Below, in pieces: positions 18,243-28,274 of a DNA stretch of 53,667 nt; position 1 is the first letter of the stretch; every line of letters starts with the position of its first letter. The position numbers were made by a program, and so were the translations under genes. Location: NCBI GenBank assembly GCA_913055825.1, contig CAJXKB010000010.1, forward strand, positions 1-53,667, given 5' to 3'. Source of the stretch: an uncultured Bacteroidota bacterium. Lineage in GTDB: Bacteria > Bacteroidota > Bacteroidia > Bacteroidales > F082. The notes below the pieces were generated by a model. The model had not been told where the DNA came from. It ran no database searches and worked only from the letters and a program-made list of their open reading frames with translations.

Positions 18243-20810
18243 ATGGAAAGTGTTCATGAAGACGAAAAGATTGTAAGGGTAAACATTGAAAACCAAATGA
18301 AATCAGCTTACATCGATTATTCGATGTCGGTAATTGTGGCAAGGGCTTTGCCTGATGTTCGTGACGGGATGAAACCGGTTCACCGGAGGGTGCTGTTTGG
18401 AATGTATGAGTTGGGTGTTTATTCAAACCGGCCTTATAAAAAGTCTGCCAGGATAGTGGGAGAGGTGCTGGGGAAGTTTCATCCCCATGGTGACAGTTCG
18501 GTTTACGACACGATGGTTCGTATGGCCCAGGATTGGTCGTTGCGTTATCCTTTGGTTGACGGCCAGGGCAACTTTGGCTCTATTGATGGCGACAGCCCGG
18601 CTGCTATGCGTTATACCGAAGCCCGTTTACGAAAAATTGCTGAGGAATTATTGACCGATCTCGATAAAGATACCGTTGATCATCAGTTAAACTTCGATGA
18701 CACCATTATGGAACCTACGGTGTTACCTGCCATGATCCCCAACCTGCTTGTCAACGGTGCATCCGGTATTGCTGTAGGGATGGCCACCAATATGGCCCCG
18801 CATAATTTAACAGAGGTGATTGACGGGATTATTTCCTACATCGATAATAATGACATCAGCATTCCCGAATTGATGAATTACATTAAAGCCCCTGATTTCC
18901 CCACCGGTGGAATTATTTATGGCTATGAAGGGATAAAATCAGCATTTGAAACGGGTAGGGGACGTGTTGTAATCCGCGGCCGGGTAGAAGTGGAAGAAAC
19001 AAAAAGTGGTCGTGAACGCATTATTGTTACCGAATTGCCTTACCAGGTAAATAAAGCGGATATGATTAAGAAAACCGCTGATTTGGTTAACGAGAAAAAA
19101 ATAGATGGTATTTCTGATATAAATGATGAGTCGGATCGTAACGGGATGCGCATTGTGTACGATCTGAAAAAAGATGCACTGGCCAGCATTGTTATCAATA
19201 AATTGTACAAACTTACAGCCCTCCAAAGTTCGTTTAGTGTAAACAATATAGCACTTGTAAACGGACGTCCTGAAGTATTAAACCTTAAAGACCTGATTCA
19301 CTATTATGTTGAGCATCGTCATGAAGTTGTGATTCGGCGGACACGTTATGATTTAAGAGAAGCCGAAAAAAAAGCCCATGTGCTGGAAGGGTTAATCATT
19401 GCTTTAGACCATATTGATGAGGTAATTGCCTTAATTAGGGCGGCAAAAACTCCTGAAGAAGCCCGAAAAGGCTTAATGGAGAGGTTTGAATTGTCTGAAA
19501 TTCAAGCCAAAGCCATTTTAGATATGCGCTTGCAAAAACTTACCGGTCTGGAAAGGGATAAATTAAAATCGGATTATGCTGATTTACAGAAACTAATAGG
19601 TGAATTAAAAGAAATTTTGGGTGATGTTCAGCTGCGAATGAACATTATTAAAGATGAACTTTTGCGGGTTAAAGAAAAATATGGCGACGAAAGACGTTCT
19701 GAAATTGTTTATACCGCCGAAGATATCCGCATGGAAGATGTTATACCTAATGAGCCTGTGGTTATTACTATATCGCATCATGGATATATCAAACGTACGC
19801 CTTTAACCGAATACCGTGTACAAAGCAGGGGAGGGCGTGGTTCTCGCGGAAGCACTACACGTGATGAAGATTTCCTGGAACATCTTTTTGTGGCCACCAA
19901 TCACAATTATATGCTGTTTTTTACAGAACAGGGCAAGGTTTTCTGGATGAGGGTGTTTGAAATTCCCGAAGGCACAAAAATATCTAAAGGACGTGCTATC
20001 CAAAATCTTATCCAAATTAGCCCGGATGATTCGGTAAAAGCTTACATAAATGTGACTGACCTGAAAGACGAAGAATACATTAATAATAACTTCATCATCC
20101 TTGCCACCAAAAAAGGGACCATTAAGAAAACATCGCTTGAAGCTTTTTCGAGGCCGCGAACAAATGGCATCAATGCAATTACGATTCACGAAGGGGATGA
20201 GTTGCTGGCCGCCCGATTGACGAATGGAAATAATGATGTGTTACTTGCCTTAAAATCGGGCAGGGCAATTCGTTTCCCGGAAAATAAAGTCCGTTCAATG
20301 GGACGTACTGCAGCAGGCGTCAGAGGAATAAGCTTAAAAGATGAAACTGACGAAGTAGTGGGAATGATTTGTGTGGATAATGGAAGTTTTGATATTTTGG
20401 TCGTATCCGAAAAAGGATACGGAAAACGCTCCAGCTTAGATGATTACCGAGTTACAAACCGTGGTGGTAAAGGGGTAAAAACTTTGAATATCACCGAAAA
20501 GACCGGAAACCTCATCACAATTAAAAATGTTACGGATGATGATGATTTAATGATTATTAATAAGTCTGGGATTGCTATCCGGATACCTGTCGGATCGTTA
20601 CGCGTAATGGGCCGGGCTACACAGGGCGTGAAACTTATTAATCTGAAAGAAGGAGATGAAATTGCAGCTGTTGCCAAGGTGGAAGTGTATGGCGATGAGG
20701 AACATGTTCAGGATATACATTCTGGTACAGCTGAAAATGAAGATGTTGACTATACTGAGGAACATAAATCTAATGATGAAGAAACAGGTGAACCATCTTC
20801 GGTTGAATAA
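18243..20810 (+). CDS. gyrA: DNA gyrase subunit A
   Basis: GyrA cuts and rejoins DNA in the A2B2 gyrase that introduces negative supercoils. The 855-residue product has the winged-helix/tower core with catalytic Y124 (AMRYTEARL), a coiled coil near residues 370-470, and a C-terminal beta-pinwheel. The gyrase-defining box reads QSRGGRG, a variant of QRRGGKG, and this separates it from ParC. The quinolone-resistance region is wild-type in form ([12 protein letters not shown]85 and D89 match E. coli S83 and D87). The tail from about 820 is very acidic, as is common. It is transcribed alone, followed by a gene with its own -7 box. Confidence 0.95.
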   Translation: MESVHEDEKIVRVNIENQMKSAYIDYSMSVIVARALPDVRDGMKPVHRRVLFGMYELGVYSNRPYKKSARIVGEVLGKFHPHGDSSVYDTMVRMAQDWSLRYPLVDGQGNFGSIDGDSPAAMRYTEARLRKIAEELLTDLDKDTVDHQLNFDDTIMEPTVLPAMIPNLLVNGASGIAVGMATNMAPHNLTEVIDGIISYIDNNDISIPELMNYIKAPDFPTGGIIYGYEGIKSAFETGRGRVVIRGRVEVEETKSGRERIIVTELPYQVNKADMIKKTADLVNEKKIDGISDINDESDRNGMRIVYDLKKDALASIVINKLYKLTALQSSFSVNNIALVNGRPEVLNLKDLIHYYVEHRHEVVIRRTRYDLREAEKKAHVLEGLIIALDHIDEVIALIRAAKTPEEARKGLMERFELSEIQAKAILDMRLQKLTGLERDKLKSDYADLQKLIGELKEILGDVQLRMNIIKDELLRVKEKYGDERRSEIVYTAEDIRMEDVIPNEPVVITISHHGYIKRTPLTEYRVQSRGGRGSRGSTTRDEDFLEHLFVATNHNYMLFFTEQGKVFWMRVFEIPEGTKISKGRAIQNLIQISPDDSVKAYINVTDLKDEEYINNNFIILATKKGTIKKTSLEAFSRPRTNGINAITIHEGDELLAARLTNGNNDVLLALKSGRAIRFPENKVRSMGRTAAGVRGISLKDETDEVVGMICVDNGSFDILVVSEKGYGKRSSLDDYRVTNRGGKGVKTLNITEKTGNLITIKNVTDDDDLMIINKSGIAIRIPVGSLRVMGRATQGVKLINLKEGDEIAAVAKVEVYGDEEHVQDIHSGTAENEDVDYTEEHKSNDEETGEPSSVE

Positions 20811-20868
20811 GTAATAGTTTAGAAGGACTATAAATATTTCGATAAATCGGTATAATTGTTGTAATTAA

Positions 20869-20876
20869 TATCTTTG
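20869..20876 (+). promoter_or_regulatory. -7 promoter box of the exported TPR protein gene
   Basis: TATCTTTG matches TAnnTTTG exactly, 20 bp before the ATG at 20897. This short distance would give a brief untranslated leader. No -33 TTTG at the right spacing. Confidence 0.5.
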
Positions 20877-20896
20877 CACTTCTAAAAATTTTAAAA

Positions 20897-22039
20897 ATGA
20901 AGAAAATAATCCTATCTCTTGCGATGGCACTTTTATTTGTGAGTGCCGGATTCGCTCAAAAAAGTAATCGTACCAGTGCTTATATGTATCTGGAAAAAGG
21001 AAAGCTGGACAAGGCAAAACAAAGCATTGATCTTGCTGTTAAAAATGAAAAAACAAAAAACGATCCCAAAACATGGTTGTATTATGGTGAGATTTATTAT
21101 TCCATTGCAGCTTCTCCATTACCGGCTTTTAAAAAATTGGATCCCAATGCCAGCCAGAAAGCTTTAAAAGCACTGGAAAAAGCTAAAAAACTTGACGCTA
21201 AACACAAAGTGGATAAAGATGCCAATAATTACCTGAAGAAATTAACGGCAGTTTTTTATGCACAGGGTGCTGAAGTTTTTAAACAGAAAAATTACAAAAA
21301 AGCGATCGAATATTTTAAAAATGCTTTTGAAGTGGCTCAAAATACAGGTGCATTCGATACAACAGCCGCTTTTAACATTGGTATTGGTGGTGTATTGGGT
21401 AATGAGCCCAAGGTAGCTGCCGAATACTTGAAAAAATGTGTTGATGTTAACTTTAATGAGCCAAGAATATTTATCTATTACAACCGTGCTTTACAGCAGT
21501 TGGGTGATACAGCCTCAGCACAAAAAGTTATTGACTTGGGAAGAAAACGCTATCCTGAGAATTTGAGTTTGTTGCTTGAGCAGGCTCAGTTGTTTCTCGA
21601 AAAGGGACAGGCCAATGAGTTGATTGCCAGCTTGAAAGAAGCCATTGCGAAAAAACCTGACAATCCTGCTAATGCAAACTTTAATTTCCTGATTGGGAAA
21701 AGTTATGACGATATGGGCAAACGTGACTTGGCTGAAGAATTTTATAAAAAAGCTTTGGAAGTAAATCCTAAATTTTTTGAAGCTTATTATAATATAGGTG
21801 CTATTTATGTAAATGCAGCTTCTAAACTACAAAAGGAGGCCAATAATTTGCCTTTGGAAAAGGTGAAAGAGTATAACGCTATTAATGGCAAGGCCAATGC
21901 TCAGTTAAAAATTGCTGTCCCGTGGCTCGAAAAAGCCCTGGAGATCCGCCCGAATGATGAACCAACCATTCATGCATTAAAAGAAGCTTATACGCGTCTT
22001 AAAATGAATGACAAGTTGAAAAAACTTAATAATAAATAA
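20897..22039 (+). CDS. Exported tetratricopeptide-repeat protein
   Basis: The 380-residue product starts with a clear signal peptide (MKKIILSLAMALLFVSAGFAQ, cleavage after residue 20-21), so it is periplasmic or surface-associated. The rest is lysine-rich helical repeats of TPR type. The best are near residues 27-60 (AYMYLEKGKLDKAKQSIDLA), 127-165 (AEVFKQKNYKKAIEYFKNAFEVA) and 265-300 (LIGKSYDDMGKRDLAEEFYKKALEVNP), with the last helices near 345-375. TPR proteins of this form are scaffolds; no partner can be named. It lies between gyrA and the arginine operon with a strong terminator behind it, so it is probably monocistronic. Confidence 0.85.
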   Translation: MKKIILSLAMALLFVSAGFAQKSNRTSAYMYLEKGKLDKAKQSIDLAVKNEKTKNDPKTWLYYGEIYYSIAASPLPAFKKLDPNASQKALKALEKAKKLDAKHKVDKDANNYLKKLTAVFYAQGAEVFKQKNYKKAIEYFKNAFEVAQNTGAFDTTAAFNIGIGGVLGNEPKVAAEYLKKCVDVNFNEPRIFIYYNRALQQLGDTASAQKVIDLGRKRYPENLSLLLEQAQLFLEKGQANELIASLKEAIAKKPDNPANANFNFLIGKSYDDMGKRDLAEEFYKKALEVNPKFFEAYYNIGAIYVNAASKLQKEANNLPLEKVKEYNAINGKANAQLKIAVPWLEKALEIRPNDEPTIHALKEAYTRLKMNDKLKKLNNK

Positions 22040-22045
22040 TTAGTC

Positions 22046-22088
22046 AGGAAAGGGGGAGCTCATTACGGACTTCCCTTTCCTTTAATAT
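22046..22088 (+). terminator. Intrinsic terminator after the TPR protein gene
   Basis: AGGAAAGGG (22046-22054) pairs perfectly with CCCTTTCCT (22073-22081), enclosing an 18-nt loop, and is followed by a T-rich tract. Confidence 0.65.
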
Positions 22089-22156
22089 TTTCTATTTAAC
22101 ATAATATATATTATAGGACAAATGTTATTCGGTCTTTATCTATAAGCTACAACGCT

Positions 22157-23449
22157 CTAATAACAATTATAGTGATTGTCGAATTTTTCTTTGATTTTAT
22201 CCAAACATAGGTTACCAATACTTCCTTCATGTGTATAATGCACATTCTTATCCGGTTTATATTTTCCATTAAGGATTTCATTACCAATTTTTTTGTATGC
22301 ATCGCGAAATGACATCCCCTGCATTACAAGTTTATTTGCAGATTCGGCACTATAAAGGTTATCGTAAATTTTCTTTTCAAGAATATTATCTTTGATTCGT
22401 ACGTGCTGCATCATAAAATTGACAATGTTTAAATTTTCCTTCAAGCTATCCACTGCCTGTATAAAACTTCCTTTCAAAAGTTGAAAATCGCGATGGTAAC
22501 CACTTGTTAAATTATTAACTATCATTGTAATTTCCATGGGAAGATTTTGGATTTTATTGCTTCGCGCACGTACCAACTCAAAAACATCAGGATTCTGCTT
22601 ATGGGGCATAATGCTCGATCCGGTGGTTAATTCTTTAGGGAAACCCAAAAAATTGAAATTGGGGCTCATAAAAAGACAGACATCTGCGGCCATTTTTGAC
22701 AACGTACCCGATACGGATGCCATGGCATATGCCATTGTTTTTTCCAGTTTGCCGCGGCTCATTTGTGCTGCGACAACGTTGTATTTCAGCGTTTTAAAAC
22801 CAAGTAGCCCGGTTGTATAACTCCTGTCGATGGGAAAACCGGTGCCGTAACCTGCACCCGAACCCAACGGGTTTTGGTCGGAAATCATATATGCAGCATT
22901 TAACATAATCAGATCATCAATAAGACTTTCGGCATAAGACGAAAACCAAAGTCCGAATGAGGAAGGCATGGCTACCTGCATGTGGGTGTAACCCGGAATA
23001 AGCACCTTTTTATGTTGTTCGCTTAATTCAAGCAACGTAGTAAATAGCTGTTTTACAGCCTGTTTGATCAATTCGATTTCTTCTTTGGCATAAAGATGTA
23101 AATCGACTAATACCTGATCGTTACGCGAACGCGCTGTATGAATTTTCTTACCCGCCTCCCCTATCGTTTTGGTTAGCTCGAACTCAATCTTGCTATGCAC
23201 ATCTTCAAAGGATTCCTCAATAATAAAAGTCCCATCATCGATGGTTTTTTGGATTTCATTCAGGCCATTGAGAATATTTTTTAGTTCTTCATCCTTTAAT
23301 ATTCCTATTTTGTTTAACATTTTAGCATGTGCCACATTGCCCTGGACATCATATTTTGCAAGTTTTAAATCAAGGATTCTGTCATTGCCTACCGTGAATT
23401 GCTCCACAAGGTTTTCAGTTTCATATCCTTTGTCCCATAGTTTTTTCAT
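22157..23449 (-). CDS. argH: Argininosuccinate lyase
   Basis: ArgH splits argininosuccinate into arginine and fumarate, the last step of arginine synthesis. The 430-residue product has the fumarase/aspartase-superfamily signature GSSIMPHKQNPD (catalytic serine loop), TARSRNDQV and the TGYHRDFQLLK segment. The frame is open to an ATG at 23473, which would overlap the upstream deacylase gene; the ATG at 23449 (MKKLWDKG) is chosen because it aligns with known ArgH starts (KLWDKG...EQFTVGND). It is the last gene of the arginine operon. Confidence 0.93.
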   Translation of the reverse strand: MKKLWDKGYETENLVEQFTVGNDRILDLKLAKYDVQGNVAHAKMLNKIGILKDEELKNILNGLNEIQKTIDDGTFIIEESFEDVHSKIEFELTKTIGEAGKKIHTARSRNDQVLVDLHLYAKEEIELIKQAVKQLFTTLLELSEQHKKVLIPGYTHMQVAMPSSFGLWFSSYAESLIDDLIMLNAAYMISDQNPLGSGAGYGTGFPIDRSYTTGLLGFKTLKYNVVAAQMSRGKLEKTMAYAMASVSGTLSKMAADVCLFMSPNFNFLGFPKELTTGSSIMPHKQNPDVFELVRARSNKIQNLPMEITMIVNNLTSGYHRDFQLLKGSFIQAVDSLKENLNIVNFMMQHVRIKDNILEKKIYDNLYSAESANKLVMQGMSFRDAYKKIGNEILNGKYKPDKNVHYTHEGSIGNLCLDKIKEKFDNHYNCY

Positions 23450-23459
23450 AATCAATGTC

Positions 23460-24521
23460 TTATAGAATTTCATTAAATATTTTAATCATTATATTAATTC
23501 CTTCCGAAACTTCCTGCAAATAAATGAATTCATTCGCCTGATGTGACCGTGTGGAATCGCCGGGGCCCATCTTTAACGAGGGGCACGAAAGCACCGATTG
23601 ATCTGATAGTGTGGGAGAAGCATAAGTGTTACGTCCACATTTTAAACCAGCCTGCACAAATGGATGGCTGATATCTATAGAAGACGAATTGAGGTTAAAC
23701 GACCTCGCTACCACCTTGCTTTGAGTGTGCTGATCAACAATTTCAAAAATTTCTCTGTTTTTATATAAATCATTCACACGAATATCTACAACAAAATGAC
23801 AGGTGGCCGGAACTACATTATGCTGCGTTCCGGCATCAATCTGGGTGACCGTCATTTTTATCTTACCCAACAATTCCGACACTTTAGGAAATTCGTAGGT
23901 TTTAAACCATTGAATATCTTCGATTGCTTTGTAAATGGGGTTTACCGTATTGTTGTGTGCGGCATGGCCTGCAATACCTGATGCGTAGCCATCAAGAACA
24001 AGCAATCCTTTTTCGGCAATGGCCATTTGCATTCCGGTGGGCTCTCCCACCACGGCAAAATCAGGTTGCGGCAAATCTGTCAACAGGCTGTTTAGTCCTT
24101 TTGTCCCTGAGCTTTCCTCTTCTCCTGTGGCCGCTAGTACCAGGTTGTATTTCATGTCTTTACGAAGGTAATTGTAAACAAACAGGCTCAGTAAAGAAAC
24201 CAAAGATCCTCCGGCATCATTACTTCCCAGCCCAAACAATTTACCATCAATCACCTCAGGTTTAAAAGGATCGTTGGTGTAATTTGAATTGGGCTTCACC
24301 GTGTCGTGATGCGAATTAAGCAAAATTGTGGGCTTGTTTTCATCGAAATACTTGTTTTTAGCCCAGACGTTGTTGTTCGACGTACTGTATTCAACACCGA
24401 ATGCTTTTAGATAATCCTGAATGAGCTTGCCGGTATTTTCTTCTTCACCCGAAAAAGATGGGGTTTCAATTAAATGACTCAGCAATTCTATGGCTTTTTG
24501 TTCCAGCTTTTTAATTTTCAT
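23460..24521 (-). CDS. argE: M20-family deacylase of the arginine pathway (ArgE-like, acetyl- or succinyl-ornithine/citrulline deacylase)
   Basis: The 353-residue M20 metallopeptidase-fold enzyme has the di-zinc ligands in order: LLNSHHDTVKPN, GLGSNDAGGSL, ATGEEESSGTKGL (general base Glu pair), VVGEPTGMQMA and the final His in STRSHQANEF. In Bacteroidota arginine synthesis the blocking acyl group can be succinyl and is removed after carbamoylation, so the substrate may be an N-acyl-citrulline and not N-acetylornithine; sequence alone does not decide. It starts 1 bp after argB ends and stops 10 bp before the chosen argH start. Confidence 0.85.
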   Translation of the reverse strand: MKIKKLEQKAIELLSHLIETPSFSGEEENTGKLIQDYLKAFGVEYSTSNNNVWAKNKYFDENKPTILLNSHHDTVKPNSNYTNDPFKPEVIDGKLFGLGSNDAGGSLVSLLSLFVYNYLRKDMKYNLVLAATGEEESSGTKGLNSLLTDLPQPDFAVVGEPTGMQMAIAEKGLLVLDGYASGIAGHAAHNNTVNPIYKAIEDIQWFKTYEFPKVSELLGKIKMTVTQIDAGTQHNVVPATCHFVVDIRVNDLYKNREIFEIVDQHTQSKVVARSFNLNSSSIDISHPFVQAGLKCGRNTYASPTLSDQSVLSCPSLKMGPGDSTRSHQANEFIYLQEVSEGINIMIKIFNEIL

Positions 24522-24522
24522 A

Positions 24523-25305
24523 TCACAATGTTAGACAAGTGAATAATTCTTCTTTATTATTATTAATTACCCCGGCGTTTCCAATAATTACTTTGGAAAC
24601 TTTATGCTCAATTGCATCAAATCCTTTTTTTAGTTTTGGTAACATGCCGTCATTTATTATGCCCTTTTTCAGCAACCCTTTATAGTTTTCACTATTGATT
24701 TGTGGGATGACCGAATCCGGATTGTCCAGATCATACAGCACCCCTTTTCTTTCAAAACAATAAATCAGTTCTGTTTCAAAAAGTGAGCACATGGCTATTG
24801 CAACTTCAGAGGCCACCGTATCGGCATTGGTATTAAGCAATTGCCCTTTATTATCGTGGGTAATAGCACAAAATACAGGTGTAATTCCATGCTTAAGTAA
24901 CAGGTTAACAACCTCATAATTTACTTTCACGACATCTCCCACCAAACCGTAATCAATTTTGTGAACAGCTCTTTTTTCAGAAAGGATGGCATTGGCATCA
25001 GCACCTGAAAGGCCCAACGCATTGCAAGTTAGGGATTGTAGTTTAGCGACAATTTTTTTATTGATTAATCCGGCATAAACCATGGTTACGATTTCCAAAT
25101 CGTGTTGATTCGTTAATCGGCGGCCTTCATGCATTTGGGGCTCAATTCCCATTTTATGGCTCAGCTTACTGGCCAGCTTACCACCCCCGTGGATCAGGAT
25201 TTTTTTCCCTTTGACAGCAGCAAAATCTTTCAAGGCCTCATTCAGCTTCCGCTCATTATCAATAATCTCCCCTCCAATTTTGATTACTTTTAGCTTGTCT
25301 TTCAT
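24523..25305 (-). CDS. argB: N-acetylglutamate kinase (or N-acylglutamate kinase)
   Basis: ArgB phosphorylates the N-acylglutamate gamma-carboxyl, the second step of arginine synthesis. The 260-residue amino-acid-kinase fold shows KVIKIGGEIIDN and ILIHGGGKLAS at the N-terminus, the substrate segment HEGRRLTN, GLSGADANAI, and the nucleotide-binding LLNTNADTVASEVA. The length is that of the short, arginine-insensitive type without an N-terminal kinked helix, so feedback control is probably elsewhere. It sits between argD (36-bp gap) and the deacylase (1-bp gap). Confidence 0.92.
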   Translation of the reverse strand: MKDKLKVIKIGGEIIDNERKLNEALKDFAAVKGKKILIHGGGKLASKLSHKMGIEPQMHEGRRLTNQHDLEIVTMVYAGLINKKIVAKLQSLTCNALGLSGADANAILSEKRAVHKIDYGLVGDVVKVNYEVVNLLLKHGITPVFCAITHDNKGQLLNTNADTVASEVAIAMCSLFETELIYCFERKGVLYDLDNPDSVIPQINSENYKGLLKKGIINDGMLPKLKKGFDAIEHKVSKVIIGNAGVINNNKEELFTCLTL

Positions 25306-25341
25306 TGTTATTATTTTAAATCTTTTTGCCTTTTTTTATCT

Positions 25342-26472
25342 TCAAGACAGCACCCCGGTAAGTGCTTTCACAAAAGTGTCTGCATTTTCGCGAGTAATGA
25401 TTAGCGGGGGTAGAATCCGCAACAAATTTGGATTGGCAGAAGAACCTGTAAAAATATGATAATCATACACCAGTTTTTCACGGATATCTTTGACGGGAAA
25501 ATCGAATTCAACCCCCAGCATCAGACCTTTTCCTTTGATTTGTTTCACCTTTGGAAGCTGCTGCAACTCTTCCTTTAAATACCCACCTACTTCATTAACA
25601 TTAGTCACAACGGATTCTTTTTTCATTACATCCAACACAGCGATTCCTGCTGCACAGGCTAGCGGGTTTCCCCCGAAAGTCGTTCCCAAAAGTCCATATT
25701 CGGCTTTAATTTCGGGAGAAATCAATACCCCGCCAATAGGAAAACCATTTCCCATGCCTTTGGCTATTGTGATGATATCAGGCTTAATATCAGCATATTG
25801 ATGTGCGAAAAACTTTCCACTTCGGCCGTAACCACTTTGTATTTCATCCAAAATAAGGATAATACCATGTTGTTTACTTTGTTGCGAAAGAAATTTCAGG
25901 AACGCAACCGAAGGGGCATCCAAACCGCCAACGCCCTGTATTCCTTCCACTATTATTGCACATACATCATCCGAACGCAACGCATCTTTCAATGGCTTTT
26001 CCTTATTTAATTCCAGATATTTAACCGGGAAATTGTTGAAATTAAGCGGGGCCGAGAGTTTAAGGTTATCTGTCACGTTTAAGGCTGCTGCCGTTCTTCC
26101 GTGAAAGCTGCCCTTAAAAGCAATTACTTTTCTCTTTCCCGTATAAAAAGAGGCTAGTTTCAGTGCGTTTTCGTTTGCTTCGGCACCCGAATTACACAAA
26201 AATAGTTGATAGTCGTGGTAACCACTTGCTTCGGAGAGCTTTTGTGCTAATTCATCCTGAATGGGCAAATAGATGGAATTGGAATAAAAAACCAGTTTGT
26301 CAAGTTGTTGATTTACTCTTTTTATGTACCCTGGATGGGAGTGGCCAATGGAGATAACACCATGACCACCATAAAAATCGAGATATTGCCGGTGCTGATC
26401 ATCCCACAAATAAACTCCATAAGCTTTTTCAAGTGTTACTTTAAAACGGGGATAAACATCAAATAATTTCAT
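25342..26472 (-). CDS. argD: Acetylornithine (N-acylornithine) aminotransferase
   Basis: ArgD is a PLP enzyme converting N-acylglutamate semialdehyde to N-acylornithine. In the 376-residue product the class-III motifs are NSGAEANENALKLA, KGSFHGRTAAALN, ILDEIQSGYGRSGKFF and the Schiff-base lysine in TIAKGMGNGFPIGG. The frame runs back to a TTG at 26481 that overlaps proC; the ATG at 26472, one base after the proC stop, is preferred. It could also serve in ornithine or lysine transamination, as ArgD enzymes often do. Confidence 0.92.
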   Translation of the reverse strand: MKLFDVYPRFKVTLEKAYGVYLWDDQHRQYLDFYGGHGVISIGHSHPGYIKRVNQQLDKLVFYSNSIYLPIQDELAQKLSEASGYHDYQLFLCNSGAEANENALKLASFYTGKRKVIAFKGSFHGRTAAALNVTDNLKLSAPLNFNNFPVKYLELNKEKPLKDALRSDDVCAIIVEGIQGVGGLDAPSVAFLKFLSQQSKQHGIILILDEIQSGYGRSGKFFAHQYADIKPDIITIAKGMGNGFPIGGVLISPEIKAEYGLLGTTFGGNPLACAAGIAVLDVMKKESVVTNVNEVGGYLKEELQQLPKVKQIKGKGLMLGVEFDFPVKDIREKLVYDYHIFTGSSANPNLLRILPPLIITRENADTFVKALTGVLS

Positions 26473-26473
26473 G

Positions 26474-27295
26474 CTAATCAATATTTTTCTTAATATCTGT
26501 AATCATTTCGTAAGACGATAATAAACCGTGAATCAAGGCGGAGCTCAGTCCTTGTTGTTCCATTTGGTTAAGGCCCCGAATGGTGCACCCTTTCGGAGTG
26601 GTAACTTTATCAATTTCCCCTTCGGGATGTGACTGTGGGTTTGCAGCCAGTATGTTTGCAGCACCGAGTGAGGTTTGTACAGCGATAAATTTGGCTTCTT
26701 CTGCATCGAATCCCATCTGGACTCCTCCCTGAGTAGTGGCACGTATCAACCGCAGCCAAAAGGCAATGCCACTGGCGCCCAGCACTGTGGCCGCCTGCAT
26801 GAGTTCATCCTCAATAATCAGGGTTTTACCGAGATTGTTAAAAATATTTTGTGCAATTTCAAGGCCTCGGGTGTCCCCATTTGTGCTAAGGCACGTCATT
26901 GACTCACTCACGGCAATGGCCGTATTTGGCATAGCCCTTACAATTTTACAGCCTTTGCCCAACGCTGCCTCCAGATTTTTAACGGTCATGCCGGTTATGG
27001 TTGAAATAACCACTTTATCCCCGATATATGGTTTTATCTGAGCTATAACGTTCGAAAACTGATTGGGTTGTACCGACAAAATGATTACATCCGACTGCCT
27101 TGCTGTTTTTACATTATCAGTAGTAAAAGTCAAATTTGAACTTTCAAGTGGTGGTGTCGCGAAAGGTTTTCTCTTACTGGCCATCATTGTAAGTTTATGA
27201 TTTATCGGAGAGGCCAACAGCCCTTTTATGATGGCCAATCCCAGATTTCCGGTTCCGATAATTCCGATTTTTATTTTGCTTGTTTTTTGTTTCAT
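26474..27295 (-). CDS. proC: Pyrroline-5-carboxylate reductase
   Basis: ProC reduces pyrroline-5-carboxylate to proline with NAD(P)H. The 273-residue product has the Rossmann start IGIIGTGNLGLAIIKGL, VILSVQPNQ, RAMPNTAIAV and the C-terminal signature VTTPKGCTIRGLNQME. The frame is open upstream to 27331, which would overlap argC; the ATG at 27295, one base after the argC stop, is the better start. Its place between argC and argD is notable, since its product is outside the arginine path but shares the glutamate-semialdehyde chemistry. A bifunctional role in ornithine-proline interconversion is possible but not shown. Confidence 0.9.
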   Translation of the reverse strand: MKQKTSKIKIGIIGTGNLGLAIIKGLLASPINHKLTMMASKRKPFATPPLESSNLTFTTDNVKTARQSDVIILSVQPNQFSNVIAQIKPYIGDKVVISTITGMTVKNLEAALGKGCKIVRAMPNTAIAVSESMTCLSTNGDTRGLEIAQNIFNNLGKTLIIEDELMQAATVLGASGIAFWLRLIRATTQGGVQMGFDAEEAKFIAVQTSLGAANILAANPQSHPEGEIDKVTTPKGCTIRGLNQMEQQGLSSALIHGLLSSYEMITDIKKNID

Positions 27296-27296
27296 C

Positions 27297-28274
27297 TTAA
27301 AAATAATTTGCTTTGAAATGTAAACTTTCATCCTGTTTAATACCGAGCATCAGGTTCATGTTTTCTACAGCCTGTCCGGCGGCCCCTTTTAATAAATTGT
27401 CAATTGCGGTGGTGATAAATGCTTTATTGCCATGCTTTTCCACGTGAATTAAACAATAATTGGTATTGACAACCTGCTTCAGATTGATAGGCGTATCGCT
27501 AATAACGGTGAACGTTTCGCCTTCATAAAAGGTTTTGTATAATTGTACCAATTCGTTTTCTTCCAGGTCGCAGCCCGTGTAAATACCGGTAAAAATTCCA
27601 CGGGTAAAATTTCCTCTGAGCGGAATGAAATTTATTTCCTGATTAAACCCGGGCTGGCATGCGGCGAGACTTTGATGAATTTCGTCGAGATGCTGATGCG
27701 TAAAAGGTTTATACGCTGAAATATTATTATTTCTCCAGCTAAAATGGCTGGTCGCAGATAATGCCTGTCCTGCTCCCGTTGAACCTGTGATTCCTTGAAT
27801 ATGAATGTCGTTTGTAAGTTGTCTTGCATTCGCCAAGGGAAGCAAACCCAATTGTATGGCCGTGGCAAAACAACCCGGATTGGCAATGTTATCTGCCAGA
27901 ATTATTTTCTCCCGGTTGAGTTCGGGCAATCCATATTCAAACTTATTTCCTAAAAAAACGGCATTTGAATTTAAACGAAAATCGTTACTAAGATCGATGA
28001 TCCTGGTTTTGTCCGAAAACGGATGTTTATTCAGAAACCGGCCTGAATTACCATGCCCCAAACATAAAAACACCACATCAACATCTTCGGTAACAACATC
28101 CGTAAATTCAATTTCAGGATGTGTAAAAAGGTCTTCATGCACTTTTAGGACTTTTTCCCCGGCATGGGAATGACTGTAAACAAAATTGATATTTACCAGT
28201 GGATGTCGAATCAAAACCCGAATCAACTCCCCTGCTACATAGCCTGTGCCGCCTACAATGCCTACTTCTGTCAT
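27297..28274 (-). CDS. argC: N-acetyl-gamma-glutamyl-phosphate reductase
   Basis: ArgC reduces N-acylglutamyl phosphate to the semialdehyde with NADPH. The 325-residue product has the Rossmann start VGIVGGTGYVAGELIRVL, the catalytic cysteine in NPGCFATAIQLGL, GITGSTGAGQALS and the His-bearing HQHLDEIH. It overlaps the argG stop by 4 bp and ends one base before the proC start, which fits tight translational coupling. Confidence 0.93.
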   Translation of the reverse strand: MTEVGIVGGTGYVAGELIRVLIRHPLVNINFVYSHSHAGEKVLKVHEDLFTHPEIEFTDVVTEDVDVVFLCLGHGNSGRFLNKHPFSDKTRIIDLSNDFRLNSNAVFLGNKFEYGLPELNREKIILADNIANPGCFATAIQLGLLPLANARQLTNDIHIQGITGSTGAGQALSATSHFSWRNNNISAYKPFTHQHLDEIHQSLAACQPGFNQEINFIPLRGNFTRGIFTGIYTGCDLEENELVQLYKTFYEGETFTVISDTPINLKQVVNTNYCLIHVEKHGNKAFITTAIDNLLKGAAGQAVENMNLMLGIKQDESLHFKANYF